From Nocardia sp. NBC_01329 (GTDB lineage Bacteria > Actinomycetota > Actinomycetes > Mycobacteriales > Mycobacteriaceae): a stretch of DNA of 64,000 nt. The translations under genes were made by a program, and so were the position numbers. Positions within the stretch are counted from its first letter, which is position 1, and each line of letters begins with the position of its first letter. Below, one piece after another: positions 1 to 7,372 of this stretch. The notes beneath the pieces are model-generated. The model was given only the letters and a program-made list of their open reading frames with translations. It searched no databases and was not told the DNA's origin. The DNA is taken from positions 6,046,001 to 6,110,000 of the forward strand of contig NZ_CP108381.1 in assembly GCF_035956715.1 (NCBI RefSeq). The letters run 5' to 3'.

Positions 1-2
1 TA

Positions 3-239
3 CGGAAAAACCTGCGGTTCTGCCGCCGTCGTGCCGATAAGGCGCTGCACTGCGCCGACCTCGGTATCACTCATATGATCGACGACCGGCTCGAGGTGCA
101 CGAAGCTCTGCGCAGTTCGGTACCCCATCTTTTTCTTTTCGGGGTGTACTCGGGGCCGATACCGCACTGGCTCCACCACACCCGCAACTGGCCGGAGGCC
201 GAACAGGCCCTCGCCGCAACGCTGGCACCGGGCCGGTGA
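3..239 (+). CDS. C-terminal part of a HAD-like phosphatase-type protein (cut by window edge)
   Basis: An open frame enters from the left edge and ends at a TGA at 237-239. It encodes the last 78 residues of a longer protein. Visible pieces include CRRRADKALHC, then LGITHMIDDRLEVHEAL and VPHLFLFG. An ITHMIDDR segment followed by a hydrophobic strand is how the last acidic motif of small actinobacterial HAD-like hydrolases usually looks. The N-terminal nucleophile motif lies outside the window, so the family call is by resemblance only and the substrate cannot be stated. Confidence 0.6.
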   Translation, partial: RKNLRFCRRRADKALHCADLGITHMIDDRLEVHEALRSSVPHLFLFGVYSGPIPHWLHHTRNWPEAEQALAATLAPGR

Positions 240-605
240 TCGCTGCCGCACGCGCGGCGAAGCCTGGTGCGGTGCGCTTGACACCGACCACCCCCCACAT
301 CCGAGCCGGATAAACCGGGTTAGAGCATTTCACGGCTATATCCGACCGAGACTTCGTCAGTGCTACCGGGACCCCCAGCTGGTCCTGGTGCGACGACACC
401 ATCGTGACCAGGCGGCTCGGAAAACTATCTGCCGTAACGCGGGAGGCGGCCGGGGATGGGTGCGGCGAGGACGCTGCCAGTCACTCCTCGGCCGTAGCTG
501 GCTCACCGATCATCGCCACATGAATCACCTACAGTCCGACACCGCTCACCGAATCGGGCTTACCGGCACCCCGGATTCCGAGGCTGGTTAGCCGCGACAA
601 CCCGC
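240..605. other. Gene-free stretch, nothing recognised
   Basis: No open frame here has convincing codon use or a recognisable product. The short frames on both strands are rich in Arg, Ala and Pro and look like antisense shadows of GC-rich DNA. No hairpin or repeat stood out. Confidence 0.5.
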
Positions 606-833
606 TCACTCCGAGACTTCGAGGAAGTAGTCGGCTGCAGCGAGGTCGAGGTCAATGCCGAACATCTCGACCAGGCCGACCGCTTCGGCCGAGCTGATGG
701 GGTAGACGTTCACGAACGTCTCAACCGGTTCCCGGAAGAGGGCTGCCAGAGCGTCGACATTGCAGACCTCGACCTCGACCTCCTCGATGAGGGCGTCGGA
801 GCCCTTCTCAAACGTGGTGATGGAGTACTTCAC
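606..833 (-). CDS. Small acidic protein, likely immunity protein of a nuclease toxin (DUF7683-like)
   Basis: Starting at the GTG at 833 the protein is 75 residues, beginning VKYSITTFEKGS and ending AAADYFLEVSE. It is strongly acidic with no signal peptide or membrane segment. A longer reading from a GTG at 911 exists, but its N-terminal 26 residues overlap the toxin-tip frame at 808-945 and look non-coding. Position supports an immunity role: it starts inside the last codons of a colicin-like toxin fragment, the usual toxin-then-immunity arrangement. Small acidic proteins commonly neutralise basic nuclease domains. The DUF7683 assignment is from memory of similar sequences. The immunity role is inferred from context. 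Confidence 0.5.
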   Translation of the reverse strand: MKYSITTFEKGSDALIEEVEVEVCNVDALAALFREPVETFVNVYPISSAEAVGLVEMFGIDLDLAAADYFLEVSE

Positions 834-945
834 GGTGCCACTGTTCGCGTCGGGCGGCAGGCTTCGTCTGCTGACCGGCCTTGGGGTCGTATTCACCGAG
901 ATGCTTGCCACGCTTGTTGTACGGGGACGGCCGGGATACTAGCGA
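808..945 (-). pseudogene. Remnant of a colicin-type RNase toxin C-terminus
   Basis: On the minus strand one frame reads PYNKRGKHLGEYDPKAGQQT, then KPAARREQW, ending in a TGA at 808-810. The pattern HLGEYDP-x-G-x-Q-x-KP closely resembles the C-terminal tip of colicin E3/E5-like cytotoxic RNase domains in polymorphic toxins (HLG-x-[FY]DP-x-TG-x-Q-x-K). Nothing upstream in this frame looks like the rest of a toxin, so only the tip remains. It overlaps the start of the immunity-like gene at 833. This looks like an orphan toxin tip left by recombination at a polymorphic-toxin locus. Confidence 0.5.
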
Positions 946-1137
946 AAGGGGCAATGAGCTCCCAAATTTGCTGTTCCAGCCGTTGTTGTTGTTTTTCGCG
1001 CGATTACTACCGGAACCCCTACCAGCGGGTTACGCCATATCCGCCCGAAATTCGGCCGATACTACGGCGACCCCCTGTCTCGATACCAAGGTTTCGAGAC
1101 ACCGGTGCGGAGACTGATCAAGGCGGTGCGGCTGCCG

Positions 1138-1488
1138 TCAGCAGGGCGCCAGAGGGAAGCACGCCGGCGGCGGGGCAGCAGGTGCAGGCGGGGCAGCGGG
1201 TTTCGCGGGCACGACCGTCGACGGCGCGGCAGGCCCCCTGGTGCTTTCGGTGGGTGAGTCCATGTGGGTGAGGGTCAGTACGACCAGCACGAGAATCCCG
1301 CCGACCAGCAACGCGCCGAGGGCCCACAGGGTCGGCATGACCGAGGCGCTGCGCGATCCGGGGTAGTACGGTGACCGGCCGCCACCCCGCCGCGGCGCGG
1401 GCCTGTCGGTGACGCGGGTGTACCCCCTCACGTTGGTACCGCCCAGGCGTCCCCCGCGTGCATGCCTCCGTGGCGACTCGATCCCCAT
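1138..1488 (-). CDS. Single-pass membrane protein with Pro/Ala-rich C-terminal tail
   Basis: Starting at ATG 1488, the protein is 116 residues: a basic, Arg/Gly-rich N-terminus, one hydrophobic segment (about residues 52-72, LWALGALLVGGILVLVVLTL), then a Pro/Ala-rich tail ending in ACFPLAPC. The upstream frame is open further but becomes Arg-rich nonsense antisense to the neighbour. It starts 19 nt after the stop of the gene at 1508-2545 and is probably cotranscribed. Both proteins share the layout of membrane segment, Pro/Ala-rich stretch and a terminal short loop bounded by two cysteines, so they look like distant paralogues. No known family recognised. Confidence 0.55.
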   Translation of the reverse strand: MGIESPRRHARGGRLGGTNVRGYTRVTDRPAPRRGGGRSPYYPGSRSASVMPTLWALGALLVGGILVLVVLTLTHMDSPTESTRGPAAPSTVVPAKPAAPPAPAAPPPACFPLAPC

Positions 1489-1507
1489 AACCGAAGTATG
1501 ACGGGGT

Positions 1508-2545
1508 TCAGCAGTTCTGTTGGAACGGGTAACAGCCGTTCGGCGGCGCAGCCGGCGGCGGGGCCTGAACCGGTGGCGCTGGTGGTGCGGGCTCTTCGGC
1601 CACAGGCGGCGGCGCGGGCTCGGCGACTTCCTGCTGGACCGACTCCGGGCTGCTCGGTCCCCGAAGTTCGTCCTTCGAGGCGGTGGGAAGAACCAGCCAT
1701 AGACCAAGGACGAGTGCGGCCAGGACGGCCGCCGCCGCGATCAACGGCCCAGCCCATCCTGGCTTGTGTGGTTTCGAAGTCGCAACCGATAGTGGCGGTT
1801 TGGACAGGGGGCGAGGTATGTGGGTGGGTGCCCATCCGGGAGCCTGCGAAGCGGTCGACCTGGATGCCGCGGGCGAAGCTGGCATCGGCGGTGGTTCAGG
1901 TACGACATGTGGCCGCGGCGGCGGTTGTACGGGGTCGGCGCCGGCTCGCTGGACCCGCTCGGGGGCACTGATGCCCAGCAGGGGTGGGGTCTGACGATGA
2001 GGGGCGCGCTGTACCAGTGGGACCGGTGGCGGGGGTTCGGGCAGGGCTCGTTCGAGAGCAGCGGGCGAGATTTCGGGGGGTAGGGGGATCTGCCCGCGCC
2101 GGATCTGTATGTGGCGCACTTCGATGTCGCCCTGGCGCTCGATGCGGAATCGACCTGTCGAGTACCAGTCGTCGTATGTGCCTTCGCCGCTGTGATGGCG
2201 ACCACCGCACTCGCACACGCACTCCCAGACCGTATACGCGTAGGCGGTCTGGCAACTGTGGCTGCATTTCATCGTGGGTGAGACCTGTAGTCGCATCTCG
2301 ACCTCGCCGTACCGATCGGCCATCGCCGCCGCCAGTGGCAGCAGATGACCGGCGCTGAGCTCCCAGACCTTGAGGTGGCGGTGCGTGATCGGTTTGATCG
2401 GTACACCCTTGCCCACGACCGCCCTGATCCAGGGTTTGTTGGATGACCCTTCGTACGGCAGATACACGAGTAGTGGGCCGTGGGTGGCCCGTTTGCGGGA
2501 TGCTCCGAGCAGTACCGTCCGTTCCAGCCACGGCCCTTCTGACAT
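1508..2545 (-). CDS. Membrane-anchored protein with N-terminal Cys/His cluster and Cys-bounded C-terminal tail
   Basis: The chosen start is ATG 2545 (MSEGPWLERT), preceded by a GGGGG run at ribosome-binding distance; in-frame starts at 2563 and 2581 are possible. The 345-residue product has an N-terminal domain with a probable metal-binding cluster (KCSHSC, then ECVCECGGRHH about 15 residues later). A long Pro-rich linker follows, then one membrane segment (GPLIAAAAVLAALVLGLWLVL, about residues 266-286) and a Pro/Glu-rich outer tail ending CYPFQQNC. The cluster resembles the Cys-rich CSCGG-x-x-H motif in proteins of actinobacterial mobile elements. Function unknown. The topology suggests a cytoplasmic metal-binding domain tethered to the membrane. 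Confidence 0.65.
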   Translation of the reverse strand: MSEGPWLERTVLLGASRKRATHGPLLVYLPYEGSSNKPWIRAVVGKGVPIKPITHRHLKVWELSAGHLLPLAAAMADRYGEVEMRLQVSPTMKCSHSCQTAYAYTVWECVCECGGRHHSGEGTYDDWYSTGRFRIERQGDIEVRHIQIRRGQIPLPPEISPAALERALPEPPPPVPLVQRAPHRQTPPLLGISAPERVQRAGADPVQPPPRPHVVPEPPPMPASPAASRSTASQAPGWAPTHIPRPLSKPPLSVATSKPHKPGWAGPLIAAAAVLAALVLGLWLVLPTASKDELRGPSSPESVQQEVAEPAPPPVAEEPAPPAPPVQAPPPAAPPNGCYPFQQNC

Positions 2546-2646
2546 CACGACCCCCGTTCTCATCTCGGCAGCCGCGGGCATTGTTCACTGGCGGCGGCCG
2601 ATCGCGTAATCCAGTGTGGCCCCGAGTACCGACAGTCCGTGCGGAT

Positions 2647-2676
2647 GGTTCTCTAAAACGATCGTTTTCCAGAACC
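2647..2676. promoter_or_regulatory. Nested palindrome upstream of the 345-aa membrane protein gene
   Basis: A perfect 14-bp palindrome AAAACGATCGTTTT (2655-2668) is nested inside a second inverted pair, GGTTCT and AGAACC. Its AT-rich core stands out in this GC-rich DNA. It lies about 100 bp 5' of the start at 2545 and beyond the stop of the gene at 2764, so it may be an operator for the downstream gene or a terminator for the upstream one. Confidence 0.45.
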
Positions 2677-2763
2677 TTCGGTGCGCGGACGGAAGGCTCC
2701 GGTGGGCGGGTTGCCCAACTCGATCTCGATAGCATCGTCCCCGCCTGGCACGCGCTCGGCTGC

Positions 2764-3381
2764 CTACCGCCGGATTTCCGGCGGGTGCACCCCTACCCCG
2801 CCTTCTTGGTCAGCACCGCCCGTAGCTTCGCTGAATGAGGGGACACTGCTCAAGCTAGGTTCACCTGTCAACAGCGGGTTGCTTGTGAGGGCGGTGAGGC
2901 CGATCTCAGCGCGAGCGGTGTTGATGAACTCGTACTGTGCGGCATAGAGCTCCGCAAACAGTGCTGGATCTACAGCATCTGCGGAGGTCGTAGACCGCGC
3001 AGCCGCGATCTGGCGGACTGCTGAAACTACTCTCGATGAAGAGAGCTTGCTCGCATCCGACTCGCAAACGAGCCGCATCGATGCCATCGCGGCTTCCAGC
3101 CGCTCCTTGTACGGACGCCCTGCTCCGTCGAAGAAGGGCATCAGCTCAGGAACTCGCGGGTGCGGCCGCACCACGATGTTTGCAGTAGGTTCGAGCGCGA
3201 ATGCGACATACTCGCGGTACGCGGATACGAACTCCGCGTAGGTCGACAGTCGAATGTCTCGCCACTGCCGGGCATGTTCACGCTGCCACTGCCGATCTTG
3301 GTTGCGGATAGTGATCCAACCGCCGACAAGAACGCCTATGAGCGCCGCCGCCGCTGTCACCAACGTACTAACCACGTCCAC
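2764..3381 (-). CDS. Hypothetical protein with N-terminal membrane anchor
   Basis: The GTG at 3381 has a good ribosome-binding site (AAGGGG). The 205-residue protein begins with one hydrophobic segment (STLVTAAAALIGVLVGGWI, residues 5-23). A charged region follows (NQDRQWQREHARQWRDIRLS) and then an Ala-rich, probably helical domain of about 140 residues. This layout, one anchor plus a WRDIR..YAEF coiled region, is common among uncharacterised actinobacterial proteins. No catalytic motif was seen and the function is unknown. The C-terminal 25 residues look disordered. Confidence 0.65.
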   Translation of the reverse strand: MDVVSTLVTAAAALIGVLVGGWITIRNQDRQWQREHARQWRDIRLSTYAEFVSAYREYVAFALEPTANIVVRPHPRVPELMPFFDGAGRPYKERLEAAMASMRLVCESDASKLSSSRVVSAVRQIAAARSTTSADAVDPALFAELYAAQYEFINTARAEIGLTALTSNPLLTGEPSLSSVPSFSEATGGADQEGGVGVHPPEIRR

Positions 3382-3738
3382 GCATCCCCTTCCCCTTCAA
3401 CATCATTCGATGTAATCATGTCCCAGCCAGCGCTAAGCCATCGCGCTATACGCCGGATTTAGCCCGAATGTTGGCGCGGCGATTGGCCTGTTCGTAGAAC
3501 GATGTTTTCTTGGACAAACGACAACGAATCATCGCAGCTCATAGATGTACTCAGCCACAATTTCGTCCAGGATTACCCCATTCTTGGACATCATGGAGGT
3601 TGGCTCCGCAGCCGGCCGATCAGCAACTCACCACGGAGCCGTTCTCCAGGTAGGTCGCGATGTGGTGTACGCGGTTCCAGTCGATAGCGCCGAACAGCGA
3701 GAATCGCGGGTTCGGTTGGCTTCGGCCAGAATCGAGCG
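3382..3738. other. Intergenic region, nothing recognised
   Basis: This stretch separates the divergent genes at 3381 (minus) and 3739 (plus) and so should hold both promoters. I found no convincing palindrome, repeat or small gene. The short frames here lack coding character. Its base composition is somewhat less GC-rich than its surroundings. Confidence 0.4.
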
Positions 3739-5166
3739 GTGATCGGGTGGGTGAGTGCTGCTGGTGCGGCGATACGCGTGAAGACCAACACAACTGTGCG
3801 TCGTGCGGGCCGGATCAGGCTGTTGACCGCGGTCATCCTCGCGCTGGGCGCTGGTCTGGCTGTGGCCCTGATCGCCTATCAGGTGCTGCGCAGGGTGACG
3901 CCCACCAGCAACGCGGCGGCCGCGCCGATCGACCTCACCAAAGTCGCCTTGACCGTCGTTGCCGGCGTCGGCGGTGTGGTCGCGCTGGTGATCGCCTACC
4001 GTCGGCAGCGCGATCTCGAACAGAGCCGGTTCGTGGAACGTTTCGGCGCGGCGGCCGCCCAGCTCGGGGACACCGACGTTGCGGTTCGGATCGCGGGGGC
4101 CTACGCGATGGCTGGCGTAGCCGATGAATCCGACGGGCTACGCCGACAGCAATGCATCGACGTGTTGTGCGGGTATCTGCGGCTTCCTTACTCTCCGAGT
4201 CTCGGTGGCAACCATCAAACGAAGGAGATCCGCACTTATCCGTCCGGCGCGCCATCCGCTCCAGGTCACGAACAGCACTTCGAGTACCGGCAGAACGACC
4301 GCGAGGTTCGCGACACCATCGTCCGCGTCATCGCCGACCGCCTGAAACCGGGCAGTGAATACAGCTGGTCAACGTCCGATTTCGATTTCCGTACCGCCCA
4401 CCTCGAAGACGTCGACTTCAACAGCGCCGTGTTCGCCGGCCTTGCCCGGTTCGACAGGGTCACGTTCCGTCGTGACGCCTGGTTCGACAACGCCCACTTC
4501 GGTAGCAATGTCTGGTTCCGCGAGGCGACCTTCGTCGGCGACGCCGGGTTCCGCCAGGTCCTCTTCACCGGTGACGCCCGGTTCGACCGAACCAGTTTCC
4601 GCCGCAACGCCGGCTTCCGTCAGGCTGTCTTCACCAGCGATGCCCGGTTCGACAAGACCACCTTCCGTGGTGACGCCTGGTTCGATAACGTGACCTTCAC
4701 CGGGAATGCCGGGTTCCGCGAAGCCAAGTTCCGCAGCAAGGCCATATTCCACAGAGTGGCGTTCGATGACACATCCTTCAGCCGAGCTACGTTCCGGGGC
4801 GAGGCACTGTTCAGCGGGACAACCTTCGGCGGCGACGTCGGGTTCGGCAAGGCCACGTTCGCCGGCCCCGTCCGGCTCGACGAGGCCACATTCCACGGCG
4901 GCGCCTGGTTCGGTGAGGCCACGTTCCGCGGCGATGCTCGGTTCGAGAAGGTGACCTTTGTCGGGGAGGTCGGATTCCGGGCAGTCACCTTCGCCGGTCC
5001 TGCCCGATTCACATCAGCCGACTTCGGGTCAGCGCGAGTGTCGTTCATCGCGCCACGGCAGTGGGGACCTCCAGCACCGGAATTCGATTGGTGCCATGAC
5101 AGCGTGGAGAGACCAGCAAACATCGAACCACAGGAATGGCCGCCGGCCTTGAGCCCGTCGCAGTAG
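3739..5166 (+). CDS. Membrane-anchored pentapeptide-repeat protein
   Basis: The 475-residue product has two hydrophobic segments near the N-terminus (about residues 28-48 and 68-86). A helical region (RRQRDLEQSRFVERFGAAAA) and a globular stretch with a Cys-containing motif follow. From about residue 215 to 440 there is a long pentapeptide-repeat array. Each ten residues read roughly A-TF-x-G-DA-x-F, with Phe regularly at the inward position, as expected of a right-handed quadrilateral beta-helix. Related RFxERFGAAAxQLG proteins are common in actinobacteria and their function is unknown. The start could be GTG 3739 or the later GTG at 3778. An IS30 transposase begins just after the stop. Confidence 0.85.
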   Translation: MIGWVSAAGAAIRVKTNTTVRRAGRIRLLTAVILALGAGLAVALIAYQVLRRVTPTSNAAAAPIDLTKVALTVVAGVGGVVALVIAYRRQRDLEQSRFVERFGAAAAQLGDTDVAVRIAGAYAMAGVADESDGLRRQQCIDVLCGYLRLPYSPSLGGNHQTKEIRTYPSGAPSAPGHEQHFEYRQNDREVRDTIVRVIADRLKPGSEYSWSTSDFDFRTAHLEDVDFNSAVFAGLARFDRVTFRRDAWFDNAHFGSNVWFREATFVGDAGFRQVLFTGDARFDRTSFRRNAGFRQAVFTSDARFDKTTFRGDAWFDNVTFTGNAGFREAKFRSKAIFHRVAFDDTSFSRATFRGEALFSGTTFGGDVGFGKATFAGPVRLDEATFHGGAWFGEATFRGDARFEKVTFVGEVGFRAVTFAGPARFTSADFGSARVSFIAPRQWGPPAPEFDWCHDSVERPANIEPQEWPPALSPSQ

Positions 5167-5219
5167 GAGCAGGGCGTCCATTAATTGATCTTGGGCTCAA
5201 CTGGTCACTGCATCACCGC

Positions 5220-6413
5220 ATGGATGATCATGTCGGCGTGGAGGGTTCGGTGCGGGACTACGGGATGTCACCTGCTGGTCAGGACGAGTTGTGGACACGG
5301 TGGCGGGCGGGTGAGTCGCTCAGTTCGATGTCGCGGTCGCTCGGTATTCCGCTGCAGCACGTGCGCCGGTTCTTCGCCCAGACCGGAGGAGTCCGAAAAC
5401 GACCCCGAGCTCGGCAAAGCCGACATCTGACACTCACCGAGCGCGAGGAGATCTCGCGAGGCCTGGCCATGGGCTGCTCAGCACGAACGATCGCGGTGTC
5501 GCTGGGGCGCTCACCCTCGACGATCTCGCGTGAGATCGCCCGCAACGGCGGCCAGAGCACTTACCGGGCTGCGGCTGCTGACCAGCTGGCCTTTCAGCGA
5601 GCGCGGCGCCCGAAGCCGGCCAAGCTCGTGGCCCGCCCACACTTGCGGGTGCTGGTGGAGGACAAGCTCAAGTCTCTGTGGTCGCCCGAGCAGATCGCCG
5701 GATGGCTGCGCCGGCACTTCCCCGACAACCCGTCGATGCGGATCTCGCACGAAGCGATCTATCTGGCATTGTTCGATCCGCGCCGCAAGGCGATCGATCG
5801 CACCCTGACGCAGCGGTTGCGCACCGGACGTCCGATGCGACACCCGAAACGGGCCCGCAAGCCTGACGGGCGCGGCGTGATCCGGGAACTCGTGCCCATC
5901 AGTGAACGACCTGCCGAGGTCGAAACCCGCCAAGTCGCCGGCCACTGGGAAGGTGATCTGGTGATGGGCTCGCGGCCGTCGGCGATCGCTACGCTGGTGG
6001 AGCGGACCAGCCGATTCACGGTCCTGGTGGCGCTGCCCGACGGCATCGAAGCCGAGCGGGTCACACCACATCTGACACGGTTCCTACTCGGGCTGCCCGC
6101 ATCGATGCGCCGGACCCTGACCTGGGACCGCGGCCGCGAGATCGCCGGGCACCAGACCATCACGGCGGCGACGCGGACACCGATCTACCTCTGCAAGCCA
6201 CGCAGTCCCTGGCAGCGCGGCACCAACGAGAACACCAATCGGCTGCTGCGCCAATATCTACCCAAGAGCACTGACCTGCGTCGATTCGACCAAGCCGACC
6301 TCGATGCCATCGCCTGCGAACTCAATCACCGGCCCCGCAGGATCCATGGATACCGCAGCCCTGCCGAGGTTTACGCTGAACATCTGAGCAGCGGTGATGC
6401 GCTGACCCTTTGA
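5220..6413 (+). CDS. IS30-family transposase
   Basis: The preferred start is ATG 5220 (MDDHVGVEG), giving 397 residues, typical of IS30. After a short helical region there is an HTH_38-type DNA-binding domain (LTEREEISRGLAMGCSARTI, then SLGRSPSTISREIARNGG). The C-terminal DDE integrase-like core shows its three acidic residues in HWEGDLVMG, TWDRGREIAGH and GTNENTNRLLRQYLPK. The frame is intact and it should be an active enzyme. I could not find the matching terminal inverted repeats IS30 elements normally carry, so element ends are undefined and the copy may have lost them. It lies directly 5' of the ART toxin cassette. Confidence 0.92.
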   Translation: MDDHVGVEGSVRDYGMSPAGQDELWTRWRAGESLSSMSRSLGIPLQHVRRFFAQTGGVRKRPRARQSRHLTLTEREEISRGLAMGCSARTIAVSLGRSPSTISREIARNGGQSTYRAAAADQLAFQRARRPKPAKLVARPHLRVLVEDKLKSLWSPEQIAGWLRRHFPDNPSMRISHEAIYLALFDPRRKAIDRTLTQRLRTGRPMRHPKRARKPDGRGVIRELVPISERPAEVETRQVAGHWEGDLVMGSRPSAIATLVERTSRFTVLVALPDGIEAERVTPHLTRFLLGLPASMRRTLTWDRGREIAGHQTITAATRTPIYLCKPRSPWQRGTNENTNRLLRQYLPKSTDLRRFDQADLDAIACELNHRPRRIHGYRSPAEVYAEHLSSGDALTL

Positions 6414-6522
6414 GATCGCCAACTGGCCGCCGGCGTGGCGTTGCGCCGGAGACTGCCCGAAGCGATGCGGGCGGAGCTTCAGCGAGGCCGGTAAGGCCAT
6501 GTCACCGCTGGCAGCTGGAGCC

Positions 6523-6558
6523 GCCTGTCTATCTGGGGTCTACTCCAGATAGACAGGC
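6523..6558. repeat. Hairpin with GTCTATCTGGGGT motif, left flank of the ESX/ART cassette
   Basis: Two perfect 14-nt arms (GCCTGTCTATCTGG and CCAGATAGACAGGC) are separated by an 8-nt loop. The central 28 bp is clearly related to the hairpin at 9196-9223 on the other side of the toxin cassette. It could be a bidirectional terminator isolating the cassette, or a recombination scar. Confidence 0.7.
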
Positions 6559-6687
6559 CGGCTTCGGGAATGGTTGTCGGAGGGGGACGTCGAGTTCCAG
6601 GTGTTGTGGAACCAGTAGTCCGGCCGGTGCGTCGATTGGTTAGGGGGTCGGGTATGAGTGGTCTGATACGTGATCGAGAGGATTGAG

Positions 6688-7023
6688 ATGGCAGACGGGC
6701 AGCCGATCACTGTCGATCCGGCCGCGATGGCTGATGCTGCGACGTTTTTCGCGTCGATGGCGACGACGCTGATCAATGCGGTCAAGGATGTGGACGCCGA
6801 CATGGAGTACCTGCTCGGCACCTGGAAATCCGCAGCGGCGACCGCATACGCCGGCGGTTGGGAGGAAGCCCGGACGGGGGCGTTGGAAGTGCTGGAGTCG
6901 CTGGGAGATATGGCCGAGTTGATGGGGGTGCAGGGGATGGACTTCCAAGGCACCGATTCTGACCTGTCCGGCGATCTGGCTGACCAGGCCGCTGCGGCCG
7001 CGCCGAGTTCGCTGCGGCTCTAG
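6688..7023 (+). CDS. WXG100-family protein (ESX/type VII), cassette gene 1
   Basis: ATG 6688 is preceded by a GAGAGGATTGAG ribosome-binding region; the frame is open slightly further upstream. The 111-residue product is predicted to be a helical hairpin. The turn is WKSAAATAYAGGWEEA, a variant WXG in which Trp-Lys-Ser replaces Trp-x-Gly, flanked by Ala-rich helices. WXG100 proteins are secreted as dimers by type VII systems and often act as targeting partners for LXG/ESX-linked toxins. It lies 19 bp before a second WXG100 gene and the ART toxin, so the two probably form the toxin's secretion partners. No secretion ATPase is encoded here. Confidence 0.85.
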   Translation: MADGQPITVDPAAMADAATFFASMATTLINAVKDVDADMEYLLGTWKSAAATAYAGGWEEARTGALEVLESLGDMAELMGVQGMDFQGTDSDLSGDLADQAAAAAPSSLRL

Positions 7024-7042
7024 ACGGGCAAGGGGCGACAAC

Positions 7043-7372
7043 ATGGGTGATCCGGCCAACGGCGGATACCGGGTGGATCTCACCGAGCTGGAAGCGGCGG
7101 GGGATCGGCTCGGCAACCTCATCGGGTTCTTGGAGGACTCGCTCGACCAGATCGAGACGCGGGTGAGTGTGCTGCGGCAGGGATGGTCCGGGGACGCCGC
7201 CACCGCCTACGACAACGCGCACGCCGAATGGCTCGACGGCGTGGGGGACATGAAAGACGGGTTGCTGCGAATGCGTGAGGCTGCCCGTACCGCGCACACC
7301 AACTACACCAATGCCGTGGCCACGAACGTGGCGATGCTGGGCCGGGGTGCTGCACCGGAAAGCGGGCAGTGA
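7043..7372 (+). CDS. WXG100-family protein (ESX/type VII), cassette gene 2
   Basis: The product is 109 residues with the canonical turn GWSGDAATAYDNAHAEW at about residues 48-64. It is flanked by helices LEAAGDRLGNLIGFLEDSLD and MKDGLLRMREAARTAHTNY. This is a typical WXG100 helical hairpin, slightly longer than EsxA/EsxB. Its stop overlaps the GTG start of the ART toxin in a GTGA arrangement, implying translational coupling. It most likely pairs with the preceding WXG100 protein or with the N-terminal helical domain of the toxin during export. Partnering is inferred from gene order only. Confidence 0.88.
   Translation: MGDPANGGYRVDLTELEAAGDRLGNLIGFLEDSLDQIETRVSVLRQGWSGDAATAYDNAHAEWLDGVGDMKDGLLRMREAARTAHTNYTNAVATNVAMLGRGAAPESGQ

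Noticed and set aside
5167..6480. Complete IS30 element with terminal inverted repeats
   Set aside because: The direct pair CAACTGG near both ends of the transposase is in the same orientation, not inverted, and no longer match was found. Only the transposase gene is claimed.
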